Assembly (NCBI RefSeq): GCF_000224145.3
Contig: NW_004190426.2
Span: forward strand, 21,567-85,566
DNA from: Ciona intestinalis
Lineage: Eukaryota; Chordata; Ascidiacea; Phlebobranchia; Cionidae
DNA: 64,000 nucleotides
Reading direction: 5' to 3'
The notes beneath the pieces are model-generated. The model searched no databases. It had not been told where the DNA came from and was given only the letters and a program-made list of their open reading frames with translations. The position numbers and the translations under genes are program-made. Shown one piece after another: positions 54,109-64,000 of this stretch (positions within the stretch are counted from its first letter, which is position 1; every line of letters starts with the position of its first letter).

Positions 54109-54295
54109 AGATTGATACATTAGCACATAATATCTACATTTCCTAATCGTTTTTCGACAGCTAACAACGCTGTTTTAGAGTCATAAAGATGCGGTTACGT
54201 AACTCTGTACATGTTCTTTGCTTACTACCGGATATAGGACGGAAGAAAAAGATTGAAAACATGGGCCATCTTACCTCAACCTAAAATATACGCTT
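54109..54295 (-). mobile_element. Inverted TIR element, right member of the pair
   Basis: TAGTAAGATTGATACATTAGC, TTTCCTAATCGTTTTTCG, GTCATAAAGATGCGGTTACG and GGGCCATCTTACCTC are the reverse complement of the neighbouring element. Together the two form a long imperfect palindrome with a centre at about 54108. Confidence 0.75.
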
Positions 54296-55599
54296 TTAAA
54301 TCAATAAAAGTCTGCCTGTAGTGGACTGTATACGTAAATCTTATGTTATACCCCAACCAACTGTAACGGTTGGCTGCACGGGCACAGATTTATCGATATA
54401 ATGATAACTAAATTAAACACTAATGCATAAAGATCGAATATAAAGCAACGTTGTATGGCGAAAACAAAAGCAAGACAGGAATGAAATGCAGTTTCGCTGC
54501 TTTTGTAACATCTACTTTCCCGTCATTCTAATCGTGATAATAAAACAACTACCCAGTTGTTTTATGCCAGACGAGGCAATTGCCACATGCCAACGGCGTG
54601 TTTTATGTTTTGCTACACGTGTTTTTCGTTATATAAACCTTGCACTTTTCTGTACTGTGAGGCAGTACGGGGCTAGTAATACCCTGAGCTCGATATCGTT
54701 CATCCCTGTACAATAAACCGAGTTGTCTCGCGATGCGTTACAACGATGTGCAATCGCATTGTAGAATCGGATAGCGCGTGCGTTGGGGCAGGATCGACGT
54801 TGGTTGCGGAACGTGGACTCAATCGCTCTATATATTAGCCAGACGTATCCACGCCACTATAACTCACCAACTGTTACCATTGTGTATATGCTGCACAAAC
54901 AATATAAAACGTACGCCTAATGCACCACAAACAGTATTAATACTAAGGTAACCACGGTGTCTAAATCCTACACATTGTGACGTTTAACTTAACTTAGAAC
55001 AATTTTCCATAAGCTTTTATATTTTACTAAGTTAACATTTAAACTGATCGGCACATGTGGATGACGCTTAAAGTGACGTCACATCACCCAACCACAATAA
55101 TCCGTCAATCACGTCAACACTGTGGATACGACTTGTCTCATGGGAGACCACTCATGAAAACAAACCCCCCGTTGAACGATGTTAATGATATCCCGTTCAG
55201 CTTCTGACAGGCCCAAATTGATTCCAGCATTTTGTCGCATGACATCATACTGTTTTCACGTGATTCTGTTTGGTATATAATTCGCCCTAAAACAATAACG
55301 AGAACTACTTAATAAACGCCACTATCGGCACTGAGACCTCGAGGTCAGTCTAGGCTCACGACGGGCTATTACGAGCCTTTGCCCGGCCTTCAAGTAAGCT
55401 TTTGCCCGATACCGTATCGTGTACTTGTATACCAGAAAAAGGAATAAAACATAGCAAGATATCATGAACTGTCTGGTTTCTGGTTATGAAAGCAATTAGT
55501 ACTACAGTAGATATAGCACCCCGCTGAAGCCTGTATATGAAGTCAGATCAGCATGGAGTCATTTAACCCAACCACCAATCCTGTATATTCAGTGGGGGT

Positions 55600-56050
55600 T
55601 ATAAGTGTTACTTATTTATCCTCGCACGCCAGGGCAACAACACTGGTGTTGTTTCATACACCTCATGCCTGCTTACAAGTAAACACTGTATTGCGTCATG
55701 CGTTCGTGACAAACTTATCAACCGATTATAGCGGTCGTGACGTTCTTGGCACGAGAAACGCATCTGGACAAACCATTATCGATAGACAGACATTTAATGA
55801 ACTGGTTAATAAAATATCACCCACACTAAAATGACGTTGTCGGCTCCAAAAACATGGAAGACATTCAAGCAGGACCAGCCTCGTCCGACGCCGTCGCAAA
55901 GTGGTTAGCGCGCCTGCCTGTGATCCAGAGGTAATAAATTCAAGGCTCGACGCTGCTACTATTGCGTGCGTACGTGTACATAAAAAAACACCACAAAAGT
56001 AACATACATGGTAACTGGTAAGCTGGCACAAGGTATATGAAACAAAATAC
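55600..56050. repeat. SINE fragments
   Basis: An inverted 98-bp module relic (TTATCCTCGCACGCCAGGGC, TCATACACCTCATGCCTGC) lies near 55610-55680. A tRNA-like head (CGCAAAGTGGTTAGCGCGCC, AAATTCAAGGCTCGACG) lies near 55890-55965, followed by GTAAGCTGGCACAAGG. Confidence 0.65.
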
Positions 56051-56253
56051 CAGAGCAATTGTCTGTACAAGCCAACAATGGTGACAGCAGAGTTTGAAAC
56101 GATGCCTGTATCTCTGATTGCGACTAATACCTGAGCCACAGCACCAGCCTATACCCATCTCCCTCATATTAACAACTAAGAAACAAAACCAGTTACGTCA
56201 ATATACATTTATATTACTGTATCATGTTAGTTAAAACACCGCATCTCATAGAA

Positions 56254-56839
56254 GAACATATTCAAGTATAAGAACATGATTCCTTCGCTTAATGAACTCC
56301 CACCCCAAGGTTAAGTGCATTGGATGTTAAACAACAAGAACTTTCCCTCTTCGCTTGGCAGGGGGCAGCACGTGGTACATCAAAGGCGGCAAGCTTAGGG
56401 TGGCAGGGTGGACAGGCCAACCCTGGAATTTCTGCACTGCATTAACCAGTGAACATTGCAAGCTAGATTTGTTTCACAGGATTNNNNNNNNNNNNNNNNN
56501 NNNNNNNNNNNNNNNNNNNNNNNNNNNNNNNNNNNNNNNNNNNNNNNNNNNNNNNNNNNNNNNNNNNNNNNNNNNNNNNNNNNNNNNNNNNNNNNNNNNN
56601 NNNNNNNNGAACATATTCAAGTATAAGAACATGATTCCTTCGCTTAATGAACTCCCACCCCNAAGGTTAAGTGCATTGGATGTTAAACAACAAGAACTTT
56701 CCCTCTTCGCTTGGCAGGGGGCAGCACGTGGTACATCAAAGGCGGCAAGCTTAGGGTGGCAGGGTGGACAGGCCAACCCTGGAATTTCTGCACTGCATTA
56801 ACCAGTGAACATTGCAAGCTAGATTTGTTTCACAGGATT
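56254..56839 (+). repeat. Direct duplication of 230 bp flanking a 125-N gap
   Basis: 56254-56483 and 56609-56839 are essentially identical (both begin GAACATATTCAAGTATAAGA and end TTGTTTCACAGGATT), differing by one inserted N in the right copy. The left copy ends and the right copy begins exactly at the gap (56484-56608). This is the pattern left by two overlapping contig ends that were not merged. The sequence includes part of a dispersed repeat also seen at 62570-62700. Confidence 0.9.
56484..56608. other. Assembly gap (125 N), probably spurious
   Basis: It lies between two identical 230-bp stretches, so the true locus probably has one copy and no gap. Confidence 0.95.
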
Positions 56840-56893
56840 GTGTGTCTAACTTCCCTTAGTTATAAACACCTGTATACCAGAGTTGGCAAAAAC

Positions 56894-59800
56894 CTATGAA
56901 ACCAAAGCTTTCTTGGCTTCCTGCATTTTGTTCCAAGCCTCGTTATCGAACGTATCGAAACTAACATAAGGAGCCACTCGGTTCTGCGAGTCTAACTTGG
57001 CTGGTTGGTGCGCGTTGGATCGATAGTAGAGGTTCTCTAGAGGGGTGGGGGGGAACGTGGCGCCGCCCACTACTAAGTTTGTGGGGGTGTCCTCCGAGGG
57101 TGGGGAAGTCCCAGCGGGGGTAAGGTCAATGGGTTCATTCTCTGGCCCCGATTGTGGGGGCATGACGAGGGATAAAGTGGGAATTCCCGCAGGGTATTCC
57201 CCAGTTGTATGAACAATTTCTCGAGAGTTTCGTTTGTATGGTACGGACACTGGATGGCGACCTGACAAGTCTGGGAAACATGGAAATCATATAAACATGC
57301 AATTAACATGGAAATCATAAATATTACGATTTCTCAATCGATGTTTCTTGAAACTTTCACTAACGACATGAACGTTAATTTTACCGACAAAAGTTACATC
57401 AGTGGTGACCCGTGTGTCTTTGAGCAAGACAACGGCCATTGCTCCAAACCAGTGGTTACTAATAAATTAACAGCCATTGTATGAGGTGTATGAAACACAT
57501 ATTAGACAACATATTAGAAAAATTGGACAAAAACGCACAAAATATAAAAAACAATCCTTCAAAAAATATAAATAAATTTCACAACATAAAAGTATGATAT
57601 TATTAGAGAATACTTGACAACCCCGAAACAAACCTGGTAGAATAGGGTTAATGTCGGGCAATGCGTCGATGCCAAGTGGATGGCTGATGTTACGAACCAC
57701 TAGTGTGATATCACCTCTGCTTAATGAATGAGCACGTCCGAATGCTTTACTGTGCGTGAACGATATCTTGTCGATCACATTTTGTGCAACGCCTGTGGGT
57801 GTTAAGTGAATTATCAAGGGCATGAGACTTTGGGTGTATTACAGAGACAGGCGCATGGAAAAGAAGACAACAACTATAAGGTATAAGAACTGTTTTTGTC
57901 TAGCTACACAGCTTGGCATTCAGCGCCACAAGGATATATTAGTTTAAAAAATCGAACTATCGATATCGCGAATCCATCATCAGACTGGTTGATGTTGGAG
58001 AAATGCACTCCACTATAGATTTGGTTACATTGTTTTATACTCCTTTACCCCAACACCCAGGGTGCTACCATCTAGACTCCACTGAGGCAGTTTATAGACG
58101 CTCAATAATAGTCGTTCTAACATAAGGTTGAGATCTTTTGTAAGACACTATATGGACTGACCAGGACCTATATATAAGTCCATGCCTCACTGTAGGATCT
58201 CACCCATATAGAACAAAATGCACTACACATTATTACAACATAACAACAGTAGGAATCACCGAACCTTGCATGGTATTCCTACATAACATCTCATGCGAAA
58301 CCATGTTTGCGATATCTATGTTTGCGTTTTCGTGCCCCGTTGATTGTTCAAGTGATTTGTAAACATCATCTGACATGAGGACAAGGAAACCACCTTTGAT
58401 GAGAAGATTGTTTATAACAGTGCAAAATATTACAATAATACAATACAATATAATATAAATAATACAATATATATAGTATATACATTAACCCAATATATTA
58501 CAATATAGAAAATACACAATACATTGAATACAAAACACCAGTATTACAAAATACATTAACCAATTATACCATATTACAATACAGAATATACCACACTAAT
58601 ATTTAATGATAATACATTTTTAAGTTAAATATACATTGTACAATGTACACCCTGTTGAAGACGACATGTATACTACATTGAAATATCGATTCTTAGAAAC
58701 AAATGCTGGGAAAATCTCTATCAGGCTTAATACACCATTTGTAAGCTGTTTTTTACAGAACTACAAAAAATAATAACAATGTTGCCTTGTACTGAAATAC
58801 CACTGCAATCAAAGTTTTAAAAACTTTTATATTATCCGCGGGGAAAGATGGTACACCTATTCATATTCGGGCGGGAAAGATGATACACCTATTCATATTC
58901 GGGCGAGGAAAGATGGTACACCTATGCATATTCGGGCGGGGAAAGATGGTACACCTATTCATATTCGAGCGGGGAAAGATGGGACACCTATTCATATTCG
59001 GGCGGGGAAAGATGGTACACCTATTCATATTCGGGTGGGGAAAGATGGGACACCTATTCATATTCGGGCGGGGAAAGATGGGACACCTTTTATTCTGTTT
59101 TATCCTCCAATTTGGTAGTAAACGGAGAACATTCAAAATTATAAAACCACATCCTCAGGACTCCCTTAGACCGTTGTTAATTGTTTAAAACGTGATTAGG
59201 ATATTTGGATATTATGTGCTAAAGGTATCCTGTCTTTGCCTGTCCTACTATATTCGTTATTTATCAAGTCCTTTATTAAATATAAATAATCATCACTTAT
59301 AAACATAATTTACACGGAAACATCATTACAAGATATAGCAGGTATTTTATAAAATAAATGTTAAATATTCCCAATAACAACCCTCACCTTCTATCTCAGT
59401 TAAGGGTAACCCCCCATAAATATCGGGGGTTGCAATAATGGGTTCGCTCGTTGCCCCCTTTAAATCGGGGTTCTTCTTATAACCCCCTTTCACCCAATAA
59501 TCACCGATACAACGAGTACATTCGTTCATTCCTGGAAATAAATGTCTTGTATTCTATGTGTGATGGAGTGGTTTATCCATGGTTGTCACTACTATGTTGT
59601 TTTGTGTATATTTTAATATTGTAAACATAAGAAAACCTCATGTGTCACCCACCATGTATAATACAACATTGGCATATTTTATCATGTAAATGTAAATGTT
59701 ACAATTATACTCTTTAGGTTGGCAAAATACCCACAGCCAGGAAATGTAATATAAAAACAACAAATGTTTGATTCACAAAGTCCAACGGACATAAATTTTC

Positions 59801-62057
59801 ACCAAAACACATGTGTTCACTGTTTGCACCAAACCTGACAACTACATTGATTGGTCAACCAAACAAACCAACTTAGATTCAAATAAATAACTATCTCCGC
59901 CTGTGTTTTAAAAGTTAATCGACAATGTCACTTGTCACTATGTCACTATGTTGGAGACTTAAAAAGTAATTGGTGAAGTGGGATTGGAAAGATATGGAGA
60001 TCACACGCAGTTCAAGGCACACACGCGTAAAGAACATATTATTGAAGGCAACACACGCGTGTCTGTTCACGATACCTATCGCAAAGCAATATTTAAATTT
60101 GAAGACAACTCACCCAGCCTTCCCCTCTCCAATATCTTCTCAACATTCAACCCGAGCTTTGAAAGTCGTTCCAACTCGTCCTCATTGTTTATGTCATGAT
60201 TAACGGTGATTTGTTGAACCTGGGGTAAAATCAAAGGTTACTTATGTGTGGTTGGGTGGTGTTGGAAAAGATCGCTTGCAGTTAGACCAGAGCAAGCAAA
60301 TATCATGTAGTGGTGTTTGTTCACTGGTTAATAAAAAGAACAAGTGGTTTGAGGCGATGCTTCCACCATTGCGGGCGTATGTGTCGGTCAGCAACAAACT
60401 TAATAGCAATTGTTTCAACCTAGTGGTTGCTTGTGGTAACTTGTAAGCGGGCACGAGGTGTATGAAACAGACCACCAGTGTTTTAATGACTGTCGTTGCC
60501 CCGGCATGCGAGGATAAAGAAGTTAGAGTCATTCATGATCATGAATCAAAACACCAAAGAAATAAAAAAGCAATTTGAATGACTTTGCGAGATAACCAGG
60601 TAATTGCAATGATGAAACTAAGTTTGGAACAAAACTCCATCTTTATCTCAAGTTCATGTGTCGTAACACCATATGCATAAGATCGAATTTTAAAAAAAAA
60701 CCTTCACTACCCCTCCTGGGTCGCGTTGACACAACAATGCTCGGCTGTCACCCACGTTAGCGATGTACAGATTATTGTTCACCACCAACGCAACAACAGC
60801 TGTTGTCCCTCCTCTTATTGAGTCATTAAGTGACTTTATTTGTTGAACTATGGATGAATAATGTCGCTCTGCTGATTCGGGAGTCAAACGCTCAGGTAAC
60901 TGTGGAATATACCAAGGGATTGTGGTGAAATAAAGTGCTTGTTTAACTTTAAATAAGTACAACAGTCATTTTAACACAAAATGAATCTTGATCAGAGTTT
61001 TATCTAAAACAATGGCAGTTTGTAAAAGCTCTCCAACCACAATATCAGTGCCGGCGATAGGTTTTATCATAACGTATTTTGTTTTATTTTGTGAGTTTAA
61101 ACTACAGGGGAAACCAGAAGAACTGACATTTAGTGAACAGTTTGCAATAATTTAGGACACTGTGTACAAACTATAGATGAACAAACTACACCACCAACCC
61201 TCTTTACCTGTGATTGCAGATGTGTTATCTTTGCGAGTTCAATATCGATCGACTCAAAAAAACCTCGTTCAACGATACTGATGGCTTGCTGGAGGATGTT
61301 CTTTGTGGATTTCTCGTTCACGAATGACGTTAGTTGTCCTAGCAACAACTCAGCCGGTAATCGTTCAGCCGCGAAGTGAGCAGCGCGACTCCCCTCGTAA
61401 CCATCGAACACCCCGTATAAATAACAATCGTAGTCCGTGCTGTGGTTGTGATGCAATAAAGAAGTTACAGAGATATATTTTTATGTTTCCATTAATATTA
61501 CAACTGTCTCTAATAAAGTTACGTAATATCGACTCTCAAATTTTTGTTAAAACAGAATGATTAGCAATGATAAGAAGAAGAAGTTGCAATCTCCGCAGAA
61601 TTTGTAATAACAATATAAAATGAATAAAAAAAATGGACCATTTATATAAAACAAAATAAATTCACACAAAGTGAAACTGTTTAAGTTAAATAAATACTTA
61701 AACACCACTTGTTAAGTTCATTACGAGCTGCCGTACTGCGAACGGCTCATTAAATCAGGTATGGTTCATTCGGTCGTATGGTTCATTCGGTCGTATGGTT
61801 TACTTGGATAACTGTGGTAATTCTAAAGCTAATAAATGCAAAACACCAATTTACTTCAACATTTCAACTCACGCAAAGTTAAACGCTCGATCCTCGTAAG
61901 GGAAAGCTTCGGTTTGTCGTCCGTCGGTCAGATACGCCACGTTTGATGCCATACCAACGTCCGATAGTTGGCAAAGGGGAAGATCATCCGTCCAACTTAC
62001 CCCAGAACTTAACGTACGTCGACTTGGACTTGGGATTGATGTATCAGCCATGTTCAT
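56894..62057 (-). CDS. TAB1: TAB1: TAK1 (MAP3K7)-binding protein 1, PP2C-like
   Basis: Eight exons in frame: 61873-62057, 61208-61439, 60702-60899, 60114-60219, 59388-59531, 58265-58393, 57634-57792, 56894-57270 (TAG); 509 residues, against 504 in human TAB1. ATG at 62057; a second in-frame ATG at 62051 is also possible. TAB1 is the cytosolic adaptor that activates TAK1 and can dock p38. The N-terminus has the family SWTDDLPLC. The PP2C-like domain (about 25-365) has YGVFDGYEG (70-78), GGTTAVVAL, NVGDSRALL (188-196), LMSDDVYKSL (293-302) and RGDITLVV (357-364). The C-terminal part has PVSVPY (391-396) and TLSLVMP (416-422), matching the vertebrate p38-docking segments, and PYVSFDTF....W (485-497), matching the TAK1-binding motif. 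Human TAB1 is a pseudophosphatase; this copy keeps more canonical PP2C residues. Confidence 0.96.
57405..57500 (+). repeat. SINE body and tail relic in TAB1 intron
   Basis: TTTGAGCAAGACAACGGCC, ATTGCTCCAAACCAGTGGTT and GAGGTGTATGAAACAC identify a short SINE relic between exons 57634-57792 and 56894-57270. Confidence 0.6.
58025..58220. repeat. 131-bp module relics in TAB1 intron
   Basis: CACCCAGGGTGCTACCATCT and GACTCCACTGAGGCAGTTTA (minus orientation) are followed by CATGCCTCACTGTAGGATC and TCACCCATATAGAACA (plus orientation): two fragments in opposite orientations. Confidence 0.65.
58838..59095 (+). repeat. 33-bp minisatellite (8 units) made from a TIR-element end
   Basis: ACACCT recurs at 58853, 58885, 58918, 58951, 58984, 59017, 59050 and 59083, a period of 32-33 bp. 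The unit joins GGGGAAAGATGGGACACCT, the terminus of the local TIR element, to ATTCATATTCGGGC. The last unit is the real left end of the element at 59075-59253. The period of 11 codons leaves long open frames on both strands, which I do not take as genes. Confidence 0.9.
59075..59253 (+). mobile_element. Short TIR element in TAB1 intron
   Basis: GGCGGGGAAAGATGGGACACC and AGGTATCCTGTCTTTGCCTG form the termini, with family interior (TTTGGTAGTAAACGGAGAAC, TTGTTAATTGTTTAAAACG) between them. Its left end has been expanded into the adjoining minisatellite. Confidence 0.85.
60245..60535 (+). repeat. SINE with 98-bp tail module in TAB1 intron
   Basis: GAGGCGATGCTTCCACCATT, GCGGGCGTATGTGTCGGTC and TTTCAACCTAGTGGTTGC (diverged head and body) are followed by GTAAGCGGGCACGAGGTGTA and CTGTCGTTGCCCCGGCATGC. 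Confidence 0.7.
61727..61840 (+). pseudogene. 18S rRNA gene fragment in TAB1 intron 1
   Basis: AACGGCTCATTAAATCAGGT (from 61741), then TACTTGGATAACTGTGGTAA and TTCTAAAGCTAATAAATGC match the highly conserved 5' part of eukaryotic 18S rRNA, with substitutions against the near-universal TTCTAGAGCTAATACATGC. The segment GGTTCATTCGGTCGTAT is duplicated in tandem (61764-61797). It is opposite in strand to TAB1 and bounded by ordinary AT-rich intron sequence, so it is a dispersed rDNA fragment, not a functional gene. Confidence 0.88.
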
Positions 62058-62569
62058 AGATATCTTATAACTTGTTCATTGATATCTTATAACTTGTTCA
62101 TTGATATCTTATAAGACCTATTTAAAGTTCATAGACATCTTATAACCTAATTATAAACACCTGAATATACAAACAAAGTTACAAATTAGGTAAAGTCAAA
62201 TTGTCAATGTAACAGCTGGGTTGAACTTAGGTTTGCACCAAGAAAAGAAGATGTTCACAATATTAAACCAATATTATTCGTAACCGATGGCGGCAAATAT
62301 TAAATTATTGGGGTGGGGGAAATATCACTACAATTGCGTAACAACAGTTTTAATAATTTTAGGGAGAGGCATGACCACCCATACACCCCACTAGATCCGC
62401 CACTGTTCCTAATTGAGCTTTCAAACATGCAGTTTCTAAATATCTTAAGCTTCATAATTTTTCACATATAATAACACTAACATGGCACAAATTATTATCA
62501 CGGCAGCTTTTCTACAACACAATGTACACGTGTGGTGAAACTAAACAGTAGGAATAGGAATAGCCATAG

Positions 62570-62700
62570 GCGCCAAACCAGGGGTGGCAAGGTGGGCAGA
62601 CCCAACCCTAGAATTTACTACTTTTAATCAGTAAACATTACAACCAATAAGTTAGATTTGTTTCACAGGATTGCGTGTCTAACTATCCCTGCCTCCCCTG
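62570..62700 (+). repeat. Dispersed repeat shared with 56361-56483 and 21233-21275
   Basis: GGGGTGGCAAGGTGGGCAGA, CCCAACCCTAGAATTTACTA and TTAGATTTGTTTCACAGGAT parallel the sequences at 56400-56483 (GGTGGCAGGGTGGACAGGCC, AACCCTGGAATTTCTGCAC) and 21233-21275. Family unknown. Confidence 0.7.
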
Positions 62701-63193
62701 TGTTAACAAAGTTTGCCGTCTATGCAAATAACCAATATTTTAAAGACAATCGAAATAATAATTTGAATTTTTGAACAACATTTTATGATTGCCGCAAATA
62801 TTAGCTTGGAAAATTACAAAAAATTAAAAAATACCGACAAAGTAACTAGTAAAAAATTAAACTTTTAAAGTTTTTCAGTTCACCCATTGTGGTAAAATAA
62901 TATTTCACTGAAACTTATATTATTTCTATGATGTTGAATGAATTAACAATTTATAGAAATCATATATAACACCAATGTGATGCAAATTTTTAGAACAAAA
63001 TTAAACTTGGAGTCGGAATAAAATACCCATAATGTCAATGCTAAAAAAGCTAGTTCAGATAAAATAAACTGTTGACCAAGGTTTCCCTACAACCCCGAAG
63101 GTGAACGTTAAGAAATATTTGAGCAAAGATATTTACAGAACTTATGGCAAAAATAAACATAAAATTGAACCCAATATTGTGAGTATTTATATG

Positions 63194-63243
63194 NNNNNNN
63201 NNNNNNNNNNNNNNNNNNNNNNNNNNNNNNNNNNNNNNNNNNN
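63194..63243. other. Assembly gap (50 N)
   Basis: Undetermined bases in AT-rich sequence upstream of TAB1. Confidence 0.99.
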
Positions 63244-64000
63244 ATTGGTTACTGTAACATTAAATGAATGTTATTTAATGTCAGAAGATGGTTTTCTAAA
63301 TATATCATGCTTGGCTGTAGTAACACAAGCACTGTATATTAACCAAGTTTTGTAGAAAATAGCAAATAATTGCTCTTATTGTATTATTTGTCTATTTAAA
63401 GTAATAATGGTATAGTTTGGGGTAAAAATGGTTTACATATAATGGGCCATACTATAGGTGTTTCGCTCTAAGGAAAACCATGTTTTAACATTTCATGATA
63501 ATTGAAAAGTATTTATACATGTTGGGGTGATGGTCCAATTCTCGCCTCAATCTAATGGTGTTTTACACTATAGGACCCCAGCCATGTAGACAATTTTAAT
63601 GTTTAGTTATACACAATTGGAACAAATATATTGGGAACATTACAAGTATTTACATAATTCACTTCACTCTTAATGTAAGAAGCATGATGCTACTAACCAG
63701 GGGGCTGTGTTGTTGTCATGACAGCCCCATTTTCCGCAGACGCAGCGTTGCATTCAATATTACTAGAACTAACTGCCATAGTAATCATATACCATTATAC
63801 TGTTGTGTACAAAACATTCAATTCTTTTAAAGTTATATCAAAAGCTTCAAAATCTCTTAAAATAAAGATTTCAAGGTTACAGCATCTTACAGATATAAAC
63901 ATTTGCAACAAACCTAATGTATACAAAAAATACAAACTATTTGCCTGCTTTGGTATAAAGAACTTTATTCCAGCCATTTCTCTGCCATAGCAAGATCTGA

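Larger units (their letters stand above)
44684..56893. other. Gene-poor interval rich in TIR elements
   Basis: No recognised protein gene. It probably includes 5' exons and promoter of the gene at 38259-44683 (for example a short open stretch from ATG at 45241 ending at a GT, and an open stretch from 46190 ending at CATAC/GTAGGT near 46113). It also holds seven or more TIR elements, SINE modules (48205-48440, 51805-51865, 52765-52860, 55600-55680, 55880-56050) and a CTATATAAATAA TATA-like sequence at about 52053. Short open frames at 46802-47029, 51237-51443, 52398-52679, 53683-53868 and 54486-54716 lack further support. Confidence 0.5.
62058..64000. other. Region upstream of TAB1, no recognised gene
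   Basis: It contains the TAB1 upstream region (tandem GATATCTTATAACTTGTTCA-type repeats at about 62050-62135), a dispersed repeat at 62570-62700, a 50-N gap at 63194-63243 and a TIR-end relic near 63415-63460 (GGGGTAAAAATGG). The open frame at 63718-63990 has no splice support or resemblance to a known family. Confidence 0.55.

Noticed and set aside
58861-59188. Open frames of about 90-100 codons on both strands with HLFIFGRGKM or NMNRCTIFPRP repeats
   Set aside because: The 33-bp period makes any frame open if one unit is open; the repeat derives from a transposable-element end.
61303-61560. Plus-strand open frame of 85 codons over a TAB1 exon
   Set aside because: It is the antisense shadow of the PP2C-like exon 61208-61439, which is supported by homology and splice phase.

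Overview
The window looks like euchromatic nuclear DNA of a solitary ascidian (sea squirt), most likely Ciona. This rests on compact GT-AG multi-exon genes whose products match animal families, AT-rich short introns, and dense short interspersed repeats (tRNA-derived SINE modules and small TIR elements with GGGGTAAGATGGGACAC-type ends). The species assignment is inferred from general character; no search was run. Five assembly gaps (N runs) are present.

Layout. (1) 556-8139, plus strand: the last 12 exons of an SLC5 sodium/solute symporter whose 5' end lies before the window. Two neighbouring introns are filled by two different tandem arrays (131-bp and 98-bp units) built from SINE modules. 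(2) 10127-11618, minus: a two-exon LYSMD3-type membrane protein. (3) 11.9-16.8 kb: a stretch rich in TGACGTAA/TGACGTCA octamers, containing a candidate four-exon gene for a peptide of about 50 residues (15326-16056, minus). (4) 18683-36267, minus: a complete 27-exon long-tailed class I myosin (MYO1E/F type: motor, IQ, TH1, Gln/Gly/Pro-rich TH2, SH3). One of its 3' splice sites has been amplified into a 24-bp minisatellite. (5) 38259-44683, minus: a large gene for an unrecognised, probably nuclear protein (Lys/Arg/Ser-rich N-terminal part, acidic middle, Cys-rich patch, very long Ser/Thr/Pro/Gln-rich tail), interrupted by a gap. (6) 44.7-56.9 kb: a gene-poor interval with many TIR elements, some as inverted pairs, plus a gap flanked by identical sequence. 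(7) 56894-62057, minus: complete 8-exon TAB1, the PP2C-like TAK1 partner, with an 18S rDNA fragment in its first intron. (8) 62-64 kb: intergenic sequence with no recognised gene.

The genes do not form a pathway: a sugar/solute transporter, a membrane LysM protein, a membrane-binding actin motor, an unknown nuclear protein and an innate-signalling adaptor are simply neighbours. The features most worth checking are the splice-acceptor minisatellite in the myosin gene, the canonical PP2C residues kept by this TAB1 together with its p38- and TAK1-binding motifs, the candidate small-peptide gene with its octamer cluster, and the unrecognised large protein.
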